A stretch of 64,000 nucleotides of DNA from Anthoceros angustus (taxonomy: Eukaryota > Streptophyta > Anthocerotopsida > Anthocerotales > Anthocerotaceae), in contig VJWM01000202.1 of NCBI GenBank assembly GCA_010909165.1, positions 248,001-312,000 on the forward strand. Reading direction: 5' to 3'. The notes under the pieces were generated by a model. That model searched no databases and was not told the origin of the DNA. It saw nothing but the letters and a program-made list of their open reading frames with translations. Made by a program: the position numbers and the translations under genes. Shown here one piece after another: positions 1 through 12,016 of the stretch (positions are counted from its first letter, which is position 1; the number at the start of each line of letters is the position of its first letter).

Positions 1-38
1 TATTCTGAATCTGGCCTGAGAACTAGTGACGTGAATCA

Positions 39-400
39 TTATGTAATGTCAAGCATGTTGAACTCTTGAAAATGTTGAGTCCGCTTCTCCCACGTTTGCT
101 TTAGGCATACACCTACAGAAATAGGATCATGAAAAGAGAAAAAGCGGAGAAGTGAAGATCGTGCTGTTGTAAATAGAGGGATAAAATTCCCCCGAATATC
201 TTCATAGATGTGACAGAGGAACACAAAGTGTTCTTCAGTCTCCACCCCTTGTTGCATAACCTGTTGATTCTGGACTTCTTTGGTGGCTTAGGACGTAGCC
301 ATCTATCCGTCTCAATCCTAAGACGGTGAGACCCGACACGAAGATGGCCTATAATCATCCTTAATTTGAAAGACATAGGGGTGCGAAGGTAAAGAGGGAG
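39..400 (-). pseudogene. LINE-type reverse transcriptase tail, broken
   Basis: Read on the minus strand, this encodes the segment that follows the RT domain of plant non-LTR retroelements. A conserved stretch with LRVGSHRLRIETDRW runs from about 345 down to 285, followed by a Cys/His-poor remnant with VETEEHFVFLCHIYEDIR (about 250 to 195). The latter resembles the zinc-binding 'E-x-E-H-F-x-x-x-C-P-x-Y-x-x-I/L-R' tail of LINE polyproteins. The two halves lie in different frames, joined across a short G run near 253, so the protein is interrupted. Nothing resembling the RT catalytic core is visible, so this is a truncated 3' piece. Family assignment rests on motif memory only. Confidence 0.55.
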
Positions 401-2840
401 CACTGGTTTCCCAGAATTGGATGAAGTACGAAAATACTGTTTATAAGTGTCCAGCCTAGGGGATAAGGGAGAGAGAGGAGACCAAGTATAGGACAAGTAT
501 GTAGTCTGCAAATCAAGGCGGATGGACTTATTTGGAGGAGGTGGCAAGAACTGGAAACGGGGATGGGCCGGAAGACTCTCGGGACAGAATCTAAATTTCT
601 GCTTGGGAGTGGAGTGTAGCTTGGGCTCATTGGGCTGCTGACCCTCCCGAATTGCGGCCATGTGTGGCATATATCACCTCATCCCAAGATCATGTCATGC
701 TTCTTATTTGCGGGAGGGAATAAATTTCTTCAAGGTGGAGGTGCGGAAATTGGGGCAGTAGAATCTGGATCATGTATATGGGAGCCTGTGCGAGCCAGTT
801 TGCCTTGGTGGCCAGATCAGCACTGCCATCCGTAATCAGCCTGGGCACTCGGTGACGGAGTTCTTCCGTTGTTGGACACTGGGCAGGAGCCCGGATTGGA
901 ACAGGAATTGAGGAGCTTTGGGTGGGAACAAAGGCTGGGCTGGCGGACCTTGCAGAGGCAGAGACTGTGCCCGTGGGTTTGTGTTCTATAATTCCACGGG
1001 CTTTGGAGAATGTGCTGCCCGCGGGCCCGGGGGTATCCGCTTCATGTTCGAGGGGAACCGGGCAATGGTGGCCTATCCAACTTTCCACCTGAGTGCAAAG
1101 ATGGAGTGGGAGCTACGAGAGGCTTTCCCATTTGTGTTGGCGACGTGCTACCTCTTCTCAACTCCATCCTAGAGGTGCATTGCACCTTGTTTGGGAGTTT
1201 TCTATACTTGTTCCAGGTGAAACACTTGACTAGGCGTCTGACTGTGCAAGTGCAGCAAGCAAGAGGAGTGGAGGAGAGCCGGAGGTTGGAAGAAGGGGTC
1301 CTCGTGGGCTGTAGGTATCCAAGTGTCCTCCGCCTCAAAGATCCATAGTGAGTGGCATGAGAGAGAATTTGGTCATGGGGAGACCGAGTTCATTATATAC
1401 ACTGAGAGAAACTGCTGGGCCCTTCATAAAATGGACTCACTATGACAGCAAGCTTCTATCTACACTTTCCTTACCGGGTTCATAAAACTGGGCCATGTGC
1501 AAAGTGGCGGTCATACAGTCCATGCAGTGCATGCGGAGCCTTTCCTTGAGTGGTTGTTTACACGCGTACCAGTGGACGCATGGCAAGAAAGCCCCCCCGT
1601 CCTCCGAGGCAATCAGAGGACACTCGTCCTCGGATTTCTCGTAGTGACTAGCAATGATCCTCCTGCATCTCCAGCTGTGTTTTGCACCTAAGCCATTGCC
1701 TGGAACATTGCGAAAGAGCCCAAAGAAGCATCCCGACCAAAACTCCAAGGAGGTTCCTTTCACGCTGGTAACTACAATTCTACTCCGACGGAGGCATCCA
1801 TAGGCTTGTTGGAAAGCCCACATAGAGCTTGGCAGTACCCTATCTTCTCAGAATTAATATCTGATCACAGCGTTTACAAAAAATTAAAAACCACTATGGT
1901 TGAATTTCTCAGAAAATAGAGGTGGTTGTTTAGGGGTTAAAACATTCAACACAACTACATCTCCTTAAGTGAGATAATTGATTTTTCTATTAAAAATAAT
2001 AAAAAGAATAGAGAATAGTAATCGAATAGGTTTCAAATAGGTAGCTAATCAGCATTGTCATTTTACCCTGAAGCCTCGCAATGCTGAAGCTTTTGGCATT
2101 CAGGGCTATCATGTTTAAACCTTTGGCAATTAGGACCCATATCCTCATAAATATATCCATTTAGCCCTCCCTAACTGGGACTACCTACTCTAGACCGGCT
2201 TTAGAGGTCCCAATTATGGGAGGTGTCCCACTTAGATTTTTCATAATTTAAAAAATAAATAGATAATAAAATATCTAAAAAAGGGTGAGCTATCCTAGTT
2301 TTTAGTGAAAAGCGATCTGGTTGAGGTGACAAGTTACCGGTTTTCCGCCATATACCCCGACGATGAGCGGACGTGCATGGCCACGACGTGCAAGGCGCCA
2401 CTGGGCTGAAACGCCCTACGAGATAGGCGACGGATAGACGACGCGTGCATGGCAATGACGAACGCAAGGCCACGAGCTACGAGCCTACGAGATAGGCGCG
2501 ACAGATAGCCGTGCTGGATGGGCCTTCCAATCGTCAGGAACTCCAGGATAGGCCGTCTGCAGACTCATCTGGCCATGTGCGCCGCTCGCCTGCACATCGG
2601 ACGGCCCTACATCGCCGTGAACTGTGATAGGCCGCCGCACTCATCTGGCCATGTGCGCCTTCCGTTCAGCTTCCGTACCATCGGGACGGCGTCCTACCTC
2701 ATCGTGACTGTGCTCCCATCATAGACAAGCAGTCCGCATGATGCCCCCAAATGTCTAGGTCGTCCCATGCTCTGCTCCGGCCGTCCAAACCCATATTTGG
2801 CCATCTACCGACTTTATTAGTCTTGTTGCACTCCTCATAC
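400..2840. other. no supported gene
   Basis: This stretch has open frames of 60-130 codons on both strands, for example 690-1088 (-) and 1440-1823 (-). I recognise no domain, splice pattern or codon signal in them. The 1440-1823 frame is Cys/His/Trp rich and could be part of a decayed transposase, but I cannot name a family. From about 1860 to 2300 the DNA turns AT-rich. Two copies of a 21-bp motif starting actcatctggccatgtgcgc lie about 77 bp apart (2563 and 2639). Confidence 0.4.
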
Positions 2841-3340
2841 GACTTATGAAACCCAAGACAAAAAGAAATCCACACAAAACCATACTAGGAAGAGGTCGCC
2901 TAACCATGTGGTACTCCACAATGCTGAAGTTAAGGAGCTCAAGGCCAAGAAGATGTAGGAGTCAAGTTGGGAACTGAGGGAGCTTGGGGATGATTCCACG
3001 GAGGTACTTGAAGTGCGTAAGAAGGTGTTGTTGGAGGACAAAAGAAAGAAATGCCAATTGGAAGAGAGGGACAAGCCAGTCAAACTTCTTACAACTTGCT
3101 TGATTAGCTAGTAGAGCCGGTGAAAGGAGGATCCCATGTCCAAAAAAAAAAACATGTTACGAGGCCAAGAAAAGAACTTATCGGACGAACTTTCAAAATA
3201 GAAGTCGGAACTGGTGGTTAGGAAATCTCCAAGGGGTTTGGCAGTTAACGTTGAAAATATATAGCTTTTATCCAACACATACCAATGCATAGGTATAATG
3301 TCTCAAGTTGATGCAGAATAGTTGACCCTATAGCTTTAAG

Positions 3341-3480
3341 ATGTGTGAAGGTGATTCTATTGAAAATCATCTAATTAAATTCAGAAAGCTCCGTGCTTAT
3401 TTTATAGTATTGACAAAGCTCCAGGCTGCCATCACTTTACTTGCATTCTTACCTGCTAGTTATATAGGAATAGCTTCACC
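3341..3480 (+). pseudogene. possible copia gag (UBN2-like) fragment
   Basis: A short plus-strand frame reads MCEGDSIENHLIKFRKL and then ITLLAFLPASYIG. This spacing matches the 'M-x-E-G-x-S-x-x-x-H-x-x-x-F...LL-x-x-L-P-x-S-Y' pattern of copia gag proteins. The fragment stops just before the microsatellite. Bases 2840-3300 upstream are Lys/Glu-rich when translated but are broken by stops. Treat this as a gag remnant, not a gene. Confidence 0.35.
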
Positions 3481-3517
3481 CTTGTTCTACATAGGTATAA
3501 GCTTTTCAGACTTTACA

Positions 3518-3949
3518 ATAGGAGGATAGGAGGATAGGAGGATAGGAGGATAGGAGGATAGGAGGATAGGAGGATAGGAGGATAGGAGGATAGGAGGATA
3601 GGAGGATAGGAGGATAGGAGGATAGGAGGATAGGAGGATAGGAGGATAGGAGGATGGGAGGATAGGAGGATAGGAGGATAGGAGGATAGGAGGATAGGGA
3701 GGATAGGAGGATAGGAGGATAGGAGGATAGGAGGATAGGAGGATGGGAGGATAGGAGGACAGGAGGATAGGAGGATGAGGAGGATGGGAGGATAGGGATA
3801 GGAGGATAGGAGGATAGGAGGATGGGAGGATGGGAGGATAGGAGGATAGGAGGATAGGAGGATAGGAGGATAGGAGGATAGGAGGATAGGAGGATAGGAG
3901 GATAGGAGGATAGGAGGATAGGAGGATAGGAGGATAGGAGGATAGGAGG
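3518..3949. repeat. octanucleotide microsatellite (ATAGGAGG)n
   Basis: About 432 bp of tandem 8-bp units read ataggagg on the plus strand. Most units are perfect. A cluster between about 3655 and 3835 carries ATGG variants, one GGAC and a few length changes. Three units are 24 bp, or eight codons, so all three minus-strand frames stay open and encode the same SSYPPILL-type octapeptide in three registers. Those frames are a by-product of the repeat and not evidence for a protein. Confidence 0.97.
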
Positions 3950-4779
3950 CGGCACACCAATGCATATGGAGGCATAAAGTCTGTCCTTGCCTCATAAGAA
4001 AAGCTTGGAATCCAGCATGGCAAGGAGGAGAGGGTTGTGCAACTAGTTGGATGTTGATGAAGCGTGATCGGTTAAGCATTGGGTTGCACTATCCCTTCAT
4101 CCTGCCGGGTGGGCAGTGTCTATTAAAAGGAGAGCCCTCATAGTGGGCTGCAAATCTGAAGGTCTTTAAAGTGCCATCATGTTGCTGCGCAGCCCTCAAA
4201 ACAAATAGATCTGGCTGCCCTCCCATCCATGCGCTGTGACACAAGGGGACACGGCCATCCAAAATGTCCCATTTAAAGTGCGTGCTGCTCGCGGTAAATC
4301 GTGTCCTCAATCGCACAACACAGCTTGTTGCCGTAACATGATGCCACTGATGATATTGAGTTCGGAGAGCTATCTATTGAATTCTCTTGATGTTCGGAGA
4401 GAGATTTGTTGGGAAATATCGCAGTTAACCACAACACCAACTTCAACACCATGACAAAAAATTGCTACCCATCTGCCAAAGTTATCACCAAACCTGAACC
4501 TACTAAGACATCGCCATAAAAATAGCCAATAGCACCATGGCCTTTTCAAAGTACGGCATGAGAAGATATAAGAAGATTATGGTACCTATAGGACATAGAT
4601 CGAGATGTGGATATGAAATTTGAATACTCTATTATAACTTTTATATCGTTTAGACTACATAACATAGAGCATGTCACATTTAGTAAAAGAAATAGAGCAT
4701 GACATAGAAATGCGAGGAGCACTCCGAGGTCAAGCCGGAAATACATACTCCACTAAAGTCAAACTTACAAGTCAGGCAT
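3950..4779. other. no supported gene
   Basis: This is mixed-composition sequence between the microsatellite and the F-box gene. Open frames are short and carry no recognisable motif. The part next to 4780 is where the 3' UTR of the minus-strand F-box gene should lie, but I see no clear polyadenylation signal. Confidence 0.4.
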
Positions 4780-7018
4780 CTAGAATACAGCATCCAGTCG
4801 AAGATCTGTGGCACAACCGTAAATGACCCTATTATTTCCCCTAATGCACCCACTATCAATTTGCCTCCACTCCGGTGTTTGTTTGGAAAGATCGCAAATC
4901 ACAACAGGAGTGCTGAAATTCTCATAAATGTAAATCAAATCCGAACAACCCACCCCTTGAATCTTTCTTAGAGGCATTCGCGCAAAAAACTTCTCGGGCA
5001 TGCGTGCTATCTCCACCCATGCACTGCCTCCACTGTTTAACTCCCAGATTGCGAGCCCGTCCTCAACGACGCGTCTCTCATTGTCTACAAACCCTATCAT
5101 CAGAAGTCTTCCTTTCGACTCCACCAGAAAGGGAGAAATTCCACTGTCAGGATCAAGGGCCGGAGGACACGGGGCCTGTACATGACTCCAGGTTCCACTA
5201 CTCATATTGTAAGCTAAAAGCTTGAACCTCCACAACATGTAGTAGAGGTTCCCATTGCAGAAAGCTGTTCTGACGTAGGGGCCCCATCGGATGTGACCAC
5301 CGTCGTCTGTGATCTTATCACAGGTTTTTCTCCAGCAGTTTGCTCTAGAGTGGAAAATCTCAGTGGAGTACACCTTTACAGGGCATGGTTGCAATAGATG
5401 GTGTCAGGTAGCTTAGATTACCAGCCTCCTGACGGCCAATGGCAGGATAAGCCTTCCAGCCCACCCTCTAAACGACTACTCGTAACCTGAGATGGAAAGA
5501 GTGCACAACGGAATTGGGGAGTTGCTTTGCAAGATGTGCAGATTTCGTCGTGTGCAGTCACCATACCTTATGCATCACAGAGGGCTTGGAGAGACCGCCA
5601 GCCACAACAACGATGAAATCTCCCCTTTGAGCTGAGCTTTCGCAGTCTTGAAACACTGCCACCACTGGCTGCACTCTCTTCTCATTGAGAGGAGGAAACT
5701 TTCTCCATGCCCTGGTCACCGGATTGCACAAGCACAGCGCAATGTACAGGCGGGCAAAGTACTCGAAGAAGAGCAGCCCACCCACTGCGCCAACAATGTG
5801 CAACGGTCTCTTGACATGCTCGTGGGGAATGAAGCCAAGCGGGATCTTGTACCACCTGTCCAGCCTTGGATTGTAGGCGTGGGAGTCATCCTCAATCCAG
5901 CTGTCCCAGGTGAAGAGCCAGGGTTTCTCTGGGGGTATGGCAGAGTAGACAGCCAGAAATCCGCGGTCTTCCATGAGAGTACGGTTCCACTTTCTGCAAA
6001 CTGCACGGCAACTCACAAGGCATGGAAGGGGAAGGCAGGCCAGAATCCGTTCCACCAGATCGTACGGCAAAGTGCTCCACAGAGACTGCTCCAAATCACA
6101 GAGTCTCAGCCCTGCCCCTCCAGCGAGTCTCACGGACGGGTCTTCGTCAGGCGGTTGCAACTCCTCAGGTCCAAGGGGCTTGGCCACCGAACCCAATGTC
6201 GCCCCTGGCTCAAACGCCACATTCTCCTGCATCGGCCTCATCTCTATGGTTTCCCCAGGCACCCTCTCCCCCACGGCCTGTGCACCATGCTCCACAAGCT
6301 TCTCCGAGGGAATCTTCTCCCTCGACTCCTCACTGGATCCAACTCCTGCTGATCTGGTCGCCACAGAAAGAGCGTCATCCGCCACCGCAGGGCTTGAAGG
6401 CCCCACCAGCGAGTCCCTGATCTTCTTCACCTTCTCCAGGGTAACCGACATGGCCTCCCTGGCCCGCGAAGGCTGCTCCCTCCAAGCCGTGCCATGTCTC
6501 ACATGCAAACTAGAGAATTTGCGCTCGGACGTGATCTCCTTCAAGGAATAGTAACTCGATCCCTGGCTACCCTCCGCTGCCGGAGAATGGCCCCTTCCGG
6601 AGGAGGAAACCTCATCCACCATCAGCTTCATCGAGCTTCTTGAAACCTCTTTCTTGGAAGAGCTTCCATCTCCACAAGCAGCCACAACTTCATCCAACAG
6701 TTCCTCCAATACAGTTCTTGTGGTAGACAGATCCCCCATAATCCTTGCGTAGTTAGCCTCAAGCTCAAGTTGCTGCACCTCGGACCGCACCTGCTGCAGA
6801 AGGGAAGTTTCCCTTTGGAGGTCCTCCTTAGGATTGGAAGCAGAAGAGTAGGAACACACGGACGTGCTGCAGCTCTCCTCCTCCGAGCTCGAGCGTCCCC
6901 CGCCTCTGGTCTGGAAATCATCCTCGCATTTCACAAACGAATCAGGCGGCACGTAGGATGGAATGTCGGGATCTCGCAGCCCCATAGTATAGACGAGTCT
7001 TCTGCGGGGCCGCCTCAT
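4780..7018 (-). CDS. F-box/kelch-like protein, two exons
   Basis: This probably serves as the substrate-recognition subunit of an SCF (Skp1-Cullin-F-box) ubiquitin ligase. Exon 1 runs 7018-5567 and exon 2 runs 5373-4780. The 193-nt intron has a GTATGG donor and joins ...SVMHK to VYSTEIFHSRANCW in phase 0, giving about 681 aa. The first 300 residues are Ser/Glu-rich and low in order, with a short coiled coil near residue 60-90 and a further helix near residue 210. The F-box follows at about 312-350 (LPYDLVERILACLPLPCL, then VCRKWN). The C-terminal half has kelch/F-box-associated repeats (VVAVFQD, WRKFPPL, VYSTEIF, WRKTCD). Upstream the frame stays open to 7144 without an ATG, so the start could be 7018 or 6985 (MGLRDPDIP). 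The specific substrate cannot be inferred. Confidence 0.85.
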
Positions 7019-7783
7019 ATTCTGTCGCTGACCATCCAGAACCACCCAACAAGAACAACATGTAGCCTGCACTACACAAGTCCGGAGGTCTGCAGCAGCA
7101 GGTTGAAGGATAGAACGTGCATTTGTTGATCCACACCATGCCACCCAGGCTCACATCACCCACATGGGTGGAGCTGATCCAAACCACCAAAGGGTTGCGA
7201 GGATGCATTGCCGGCCCAAGCGACAAAGACAAAGACGCACCTCTTCACCAGGCCGTCTTCAGCTGACACTCAGGACATCCAAAACTAATAACAAACAAGG
7301 ACACAACATACCGCTACGCAACACAAGGTCATGCTAAACCGCACACACCTAGGGCCCGCAATTGCTCACGACGCCAGAAATCATGGCCTCCGTTCTCAAC
7401 TCGGGAAGCCTTCCCCACGAGCAGAAAAACCGAGAATGTGGTAAGAAAGGGGCATTTGACTACTTCCTTCCTTTTTACTCCCCATCTGTTCTACGTGACT
7501 CGCTACATTACAAGGTGGCCGGGACAGGACAGCAGAGGCCTGGCCCGGCGCTGAATCACAGCTCGCGCCTTTGCTTCTGGAGGCTCGTGATCCTGCCTCC
7601 AGCTGCGGTGGGTGACACCACAACCCGGAACTGAGGAGCCTCCGCAGATCTTTACTACAGCGGTGCGAGATTTTCGCAGGGCGGAACAGTCCTCTCACCT
7701 TAGAATGGAGTGCCATTGATCTGGAATTCAGGAGGGCTGGGTTGTCCAGACGGTGGGAGTGGTGATCTGCTCCCGGAGACACG
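7019..7783. promoter_or_regulatory. shared divergent promoter region
   Basis: These 765 bp separate the starts of two head-to-head genes, the F-box gene (-) and the coiled-coil gene (+). They must contain both 5' UTRs and probably a bidirectional promoter. I see no convincing TATA box at a fixed distance from either start. Short open frames here show no family signal. Confidence 0.4.
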
Positions 7784-9197
7784 ATGAGAGGAGGGAAAGT
7801 CCCGTCGCATCTGGTGCTGGTTGTGGTGGGCTTTGTGGTCATGGGGGTTATAGGCTTCCAGGCCATATCCGAGAGGGTCAAGCTGAACGCTACTTACCGT
7901 CTCCTTGAACAGAAGGACGAACAGAATGAGAAGCTCAGATTGCGGCTAACTGTGAGCAACGCCTTCCCGGCACTTGAATTTTGCCATAGGCTGTCAGCTG
8001 GTGCCTGCTGCTGTTTTTGTATTTGGAAGGCCACCTTACATGTAGGTTCAGGGGCCGGCCGTACCTTCTCCCCGGAGTGGTTGTTGGGCAGTGGGGAATG
8101 TTTCTGCTGAACCTGGTCTTTGTGATCTGGTCTTAAACTGACTAAGCCAGCTCAGCTGGGGCTAGGATCTGTGGGTTGTTGTATGGTGTCGTGGTTCTCT
8201 GGTTTTCAGTCATTGCTTTTCAGCTGGACGAGGCTTCGAACTTTTGTTGGCCTGATCGTGGAAAAATGCAATTTGATGGCATTGAGGGTGGCTCAGAGAT
8301 TTAGGATGTGCTGTGATTTTCTTAACTGCAGATTCTGTCGTGACTCTCGTGTCTTTTGTCATTCAGTCTGCAGTTGAAAAGCACAGTACAGAGGTGGGAA
8401 GACTTACAGACGATAACTTGAAGCTGAGCTCTGAGAAGGATGAACTGCGGAAGCAACTCACTGATTTGGGCCTCACCGCACAACGACTCCGTCAGCAGCT
8501 GGACAAGCAAGCCCGGCTGAAGGAGAAGGAGATCAGGTCCTTGAAGTTGCTGCACAAAAGCAAGCTGGAGAACAGAGAGTCCGCCGTTACGGCGCTGAGC
8601 AATAAGCTTCGAAAACGAGAAAAGGAAGTGGAGGTCGTGAAGTCAGAGGTGGTCACTGGAAGGGAGAAGAAAGAGAAGGAGCTTTCAGCCTTGCAAGAAA
8701 AGAATGTGGCATTGGCCAGTGAGATTGAGAAGCTGCATGAGGAGCTAGAAAGGCTGAAGGGAAGTGTGAACAAGTCGCCAGAAGGGCTGAACGAAGTTGT
8801 TGTGGAAAGCACAAATAGGACGAGCACGGTAGCAGATGAAGTTCCTGCTATCAAGCCGAAGAAGAAATCTTGGGCTTCACAGATATTTGGGCACGCAGAC
8901 GGTGAGGATTTGGAGGAGGAAGAACAGCTGCCGAAGGGTAGCGGTTTCTCAGATGATGGCAAGGATACAGGCAAACAGGAAGATTCCGAGGAGGAAAACA
9001 ATGGTGAGCAGGGTGAGGAATCGTACGCTGAGGATCACTCGGATTTGGAGAGCGACAAGGAGCAAGATGATAAACCAATTGATGATGATGGGGAGGAGGC
9101 TGGAGAGGAGGTGGTCGAGAAACGTCCCAAAGCAGATGAGGAGGAAGCAGGATTTGATGACCGGGATGATACTGATCTGCTTGAGAACACAGAATAA
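7784..9197 (+). CDS. single-pass membrane coiled-coil protein with acidic tail
   Basis: Two exons, 7784-7951 and 8367-9197, join in phase 0 across an intron with a GTGAGC donor and a TTGTCATTCAG acceptor. They encode 332 aa. A short basic N-terminus (MRGGK) leads into one hydrophobic segment at about residues 9-25 (LVLVVVGFVVMGVIGF), which looks like a type II signal anchor. A long heptad-rich coiled coil covers about 30-165. A final acidic region from about 205 is dense in Glu and Asp. The layout resembles Golgi type II coiled-coil proteins such as the GOLM1/CASC4 kind. That comparison is by architecture only, and Golgi location is inference. No catalytic motif is visible. The frame is intact and the codon use looks like that of a real gene. 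Confidence 0.82.
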
Positions 9198-12016
9198 TTG
9201 TAGCAGCATCCATCTGTACTACATCTGGGACAATAGAGTTACATATCCTTTCAATTAGGACCGCAAGTACAAGCCAGAGCTAAGTGTTGTGCTTTTTGTC
9301 CTTGCCACACCACTGTTGTTCTTAAACGTAGGGCAGCCACCGGCAAAGGATTCAGGCTGACGGTTGTCAAAACTGCTGTTGTTCAGTAGCAACTCACGTA
9401 GTCGGCTGCCCTAAATTACAAATCCTCCTGACGGCTCTTCAAACCAATCCTGCTCATCACGGCAGATAATTTTTGATCTCTTGAGGCACTCTTTAAACCC
9501 AATGCCTCATAGATTGGGCCGTAGAGCTAGCATCAGAGAGGGACTGGTACCTATGTAAGGCGCAACCTCAATCCAGATAGTCTAAGCTAACGGGATTGAG
9601 GGTACTCGTCAGAGAGCGCAACCTTCAGCTTCTGAAGAGGATTCCAGGAAAAAAACTGAGAAAAATCTTTGCACATCTCCTGACGAGCTCCAAATTCAAT
9701 AAAGCTGAACATTTTTCTTTGCTCCGACCCTTACGCACTGTGCAAGCCAAATTTTGAGTAGACATCTATCTTAGTCTAACTCTTAGCTGAAGGCGGCAGC
9801 AGGTAGACGTCACTGGCACAGTAAAGGTTTGGCCATGAGTTTTGTCTTTGTCTTGGGCGGATTTCACTCCAATGTTGCACCAGCCTGCTGACTTTGAGCT
9901 GAATGTGGAGCATTGCCAAGCCCATCCCAGGACAGACCCGCGCCAGTTTGAATGGGGATCATTGGTGCTGGGGTCCTTGGTTCCAGTGATGTTTGTAGGC
10001 CCCTCCAAGAACATTTCTGGAATGAATGTCAAGGCCTTGGGCTCCACGGACAGCTTATACTGGCAGGCCGTCAGCTCTCGCTCTTGGGAATGTGGCATCC
10101 TGCCACGTTCTCCTGCTCCAGAGGCTTGTGAGTGATCAGAGAGTGGGTTGTTGGGTTACTGCATGTTGCCCAGTGGCTTCTATGGATTCCTGCAGGCATA
10201 TTGATTGCAGTAAGATTGTGGTGACAAGGAGGGGCTGCAGAGAACCTGCCCTTCCTTGAGTGGGAGTCCATTTAGGCAGGAGGTTCTTTAGCGAATCTGG
10301 TGCAAGTGAATGGAAGCTGATGTTCCAGATGGTGAAGAGACTCCTTGGTTGACCCGTATGCAAAGTGTCAGTACTTGGAACAGGCACGCATCTGAGGGGA
10401 TTTGACGGATTGCCCACAAGAGATGTGGGGAACTGGAAACCCGTTGACAGCAGTATATCCTTAACAGGGGCTGAGTCAAAATGCAGTGTCTATGTATGCA
10501 AGAATGCAACAGGAGGGGCGGGTTAGAGTATGCGCAAGGTGATGTGGCGGCCCATCATGCATGCGAAATTGGTTGCACCAACTTGTGTCATCCGTGTGTG
10601 TTCTGCAGGCCTGTTGAACACTGGAACTGCATGCCAGGATCATTCAGCGCAAATAGCTTGAGACTGTGCAACCAGATGTCAGAAGAATTCATGTAGCCGT
10701 TCTAGCAATTCCCTCTGTCCGCAGCATTTTCTGTGGCTGGCCATTTCTGGGTATCGTGATTGACATATCAAGCTGTCCATGTTTTCTGCCGTCACAAATA
10801 ATTCAGCACATGTGGCAGTATGCGGTGTGTTGGCAGCATGACTTGTGGACTCGTTTGTGCTTGCGAGGTCATTTGCTGCATGTGATACGGTGACATGTGA
10901 GCGTCTGCTACCAGCCCCAGCGTTCTTGTGTAGTTTTGAAACATTCCTGACCCTATATATTCCAATGGAGGAGAGTGCGTGTTGAACAAGTTTTTCTTTC
11001 CTCATACTATCAGCCTATTGTCTGAGGGTCGTACTGAGCCTGCACAGGCAGTTGGGTGGCTTTCAATGTCGTCGATGCATCGCTACTGGCTGCAGACCAC
11101 AAGGATCGATGCTGAAATGGCTGCGGGCACAAAGTAAGCAGAAGGTTGTATTTTGTCCTTGTGTAAAGGTGCGAGCCATGCAGTGGTGTTGACACCTTCT
11201 CCACCCAGCTGGGTTGCTTGCAGAGGGTGGGCATGTATGCACTGCAGGAGAGGTGAGATCCTGCTCCCTTGGCTCCTATCTCTAGCCAGTGATGTGTGTT
11301 TCAGCAGCTCTCTTCCCTGGTCTTTCCCAGAATGACGTAGTGAGCTGGATGTCACCACCTCCTCTGTTGAGTACTATTTGTGCTCCTTGTTACTTAGTGC
11401 CTCTGGCTCCATCCTCCAATGCGGGTCTGCTGTGAGGATTGCATATTTTCAGGGCACTGGTCATTCCAACAGGGTCACTTATGTATGTGTTTCAGCGCTG
11501 CTAAAGTGCCGTATTCACTCTGCAGTGAGATTGAAGCGTCTATCAGGGATAGGGCAAGCATATGAGAACCAAATTCTTGGGTTCCATAGACCCATAGCCA
11601 TGCAGTTCATGAAGTAGGGTGTACAGTACTGCAAAGGTAAGAGCAGACGTGCGCGCCACCATGTCACATGAACTTATAATTGGGGGTGGAGATGCCGCGC
11701 GCCTGTGGTTCACGACAGGCAGAGCAGCTGAAGTGGTTTGTGAGTTCTGATACCAGACAGAACAGGTTTTTGGTGTTGAAACACCCACACGGAGAGCAGA
11801 GGTGACGAGCAGTGTTGCTGTAGTCAACTTGATTTTGTGGCAAGGTCTTGCTTCCCAATGAAGTCGTAGATTATGGATTTGGCGTACTAGACAATGGGTA
11901 AGGAATAGAATTCCCTTCACCCAAATGTTAAGATCCACATCGTCACAAGGGCAGGCCAAGTTCTGCCTGACAACGCAGAGCACAACAGCATCAAGTTACG
12001 TAGATCTTATTATAGC
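9198..12016. other. no supported gene; 3' UTR and intergenic DNA
   Basis: The first few hundred bases should include the 3' UTR of the coiled-coil gene. Elsewhere, frames up to 146 codons occur on both strands (for example 11543-11983 minus) but carry no motif I recognise. I see no RNA gene, tandem repeat or mobile-element signature in the block. Confidence 0.4.

Noticed and set aside
3487-4079. Minus-strand frames of 149-188 codons with SYPPILLS repeats
   Set aside because: They are translations of the 8-bp microsatellite in three registers, with no start context, no domain and no splice support.
5648-6551. Plus-strand frames of 192-234 codons inside the F-box gene
   Set aside because: They are antisense shadows of exon 1, which has the clear F-box, kelch and splice evidence.
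8492-9213. Minus-strand Ser/Phe-rich frames under the coiled-coil gene
   Set aside because: They are the antisense of Lys/Glu-rich coding DNA.
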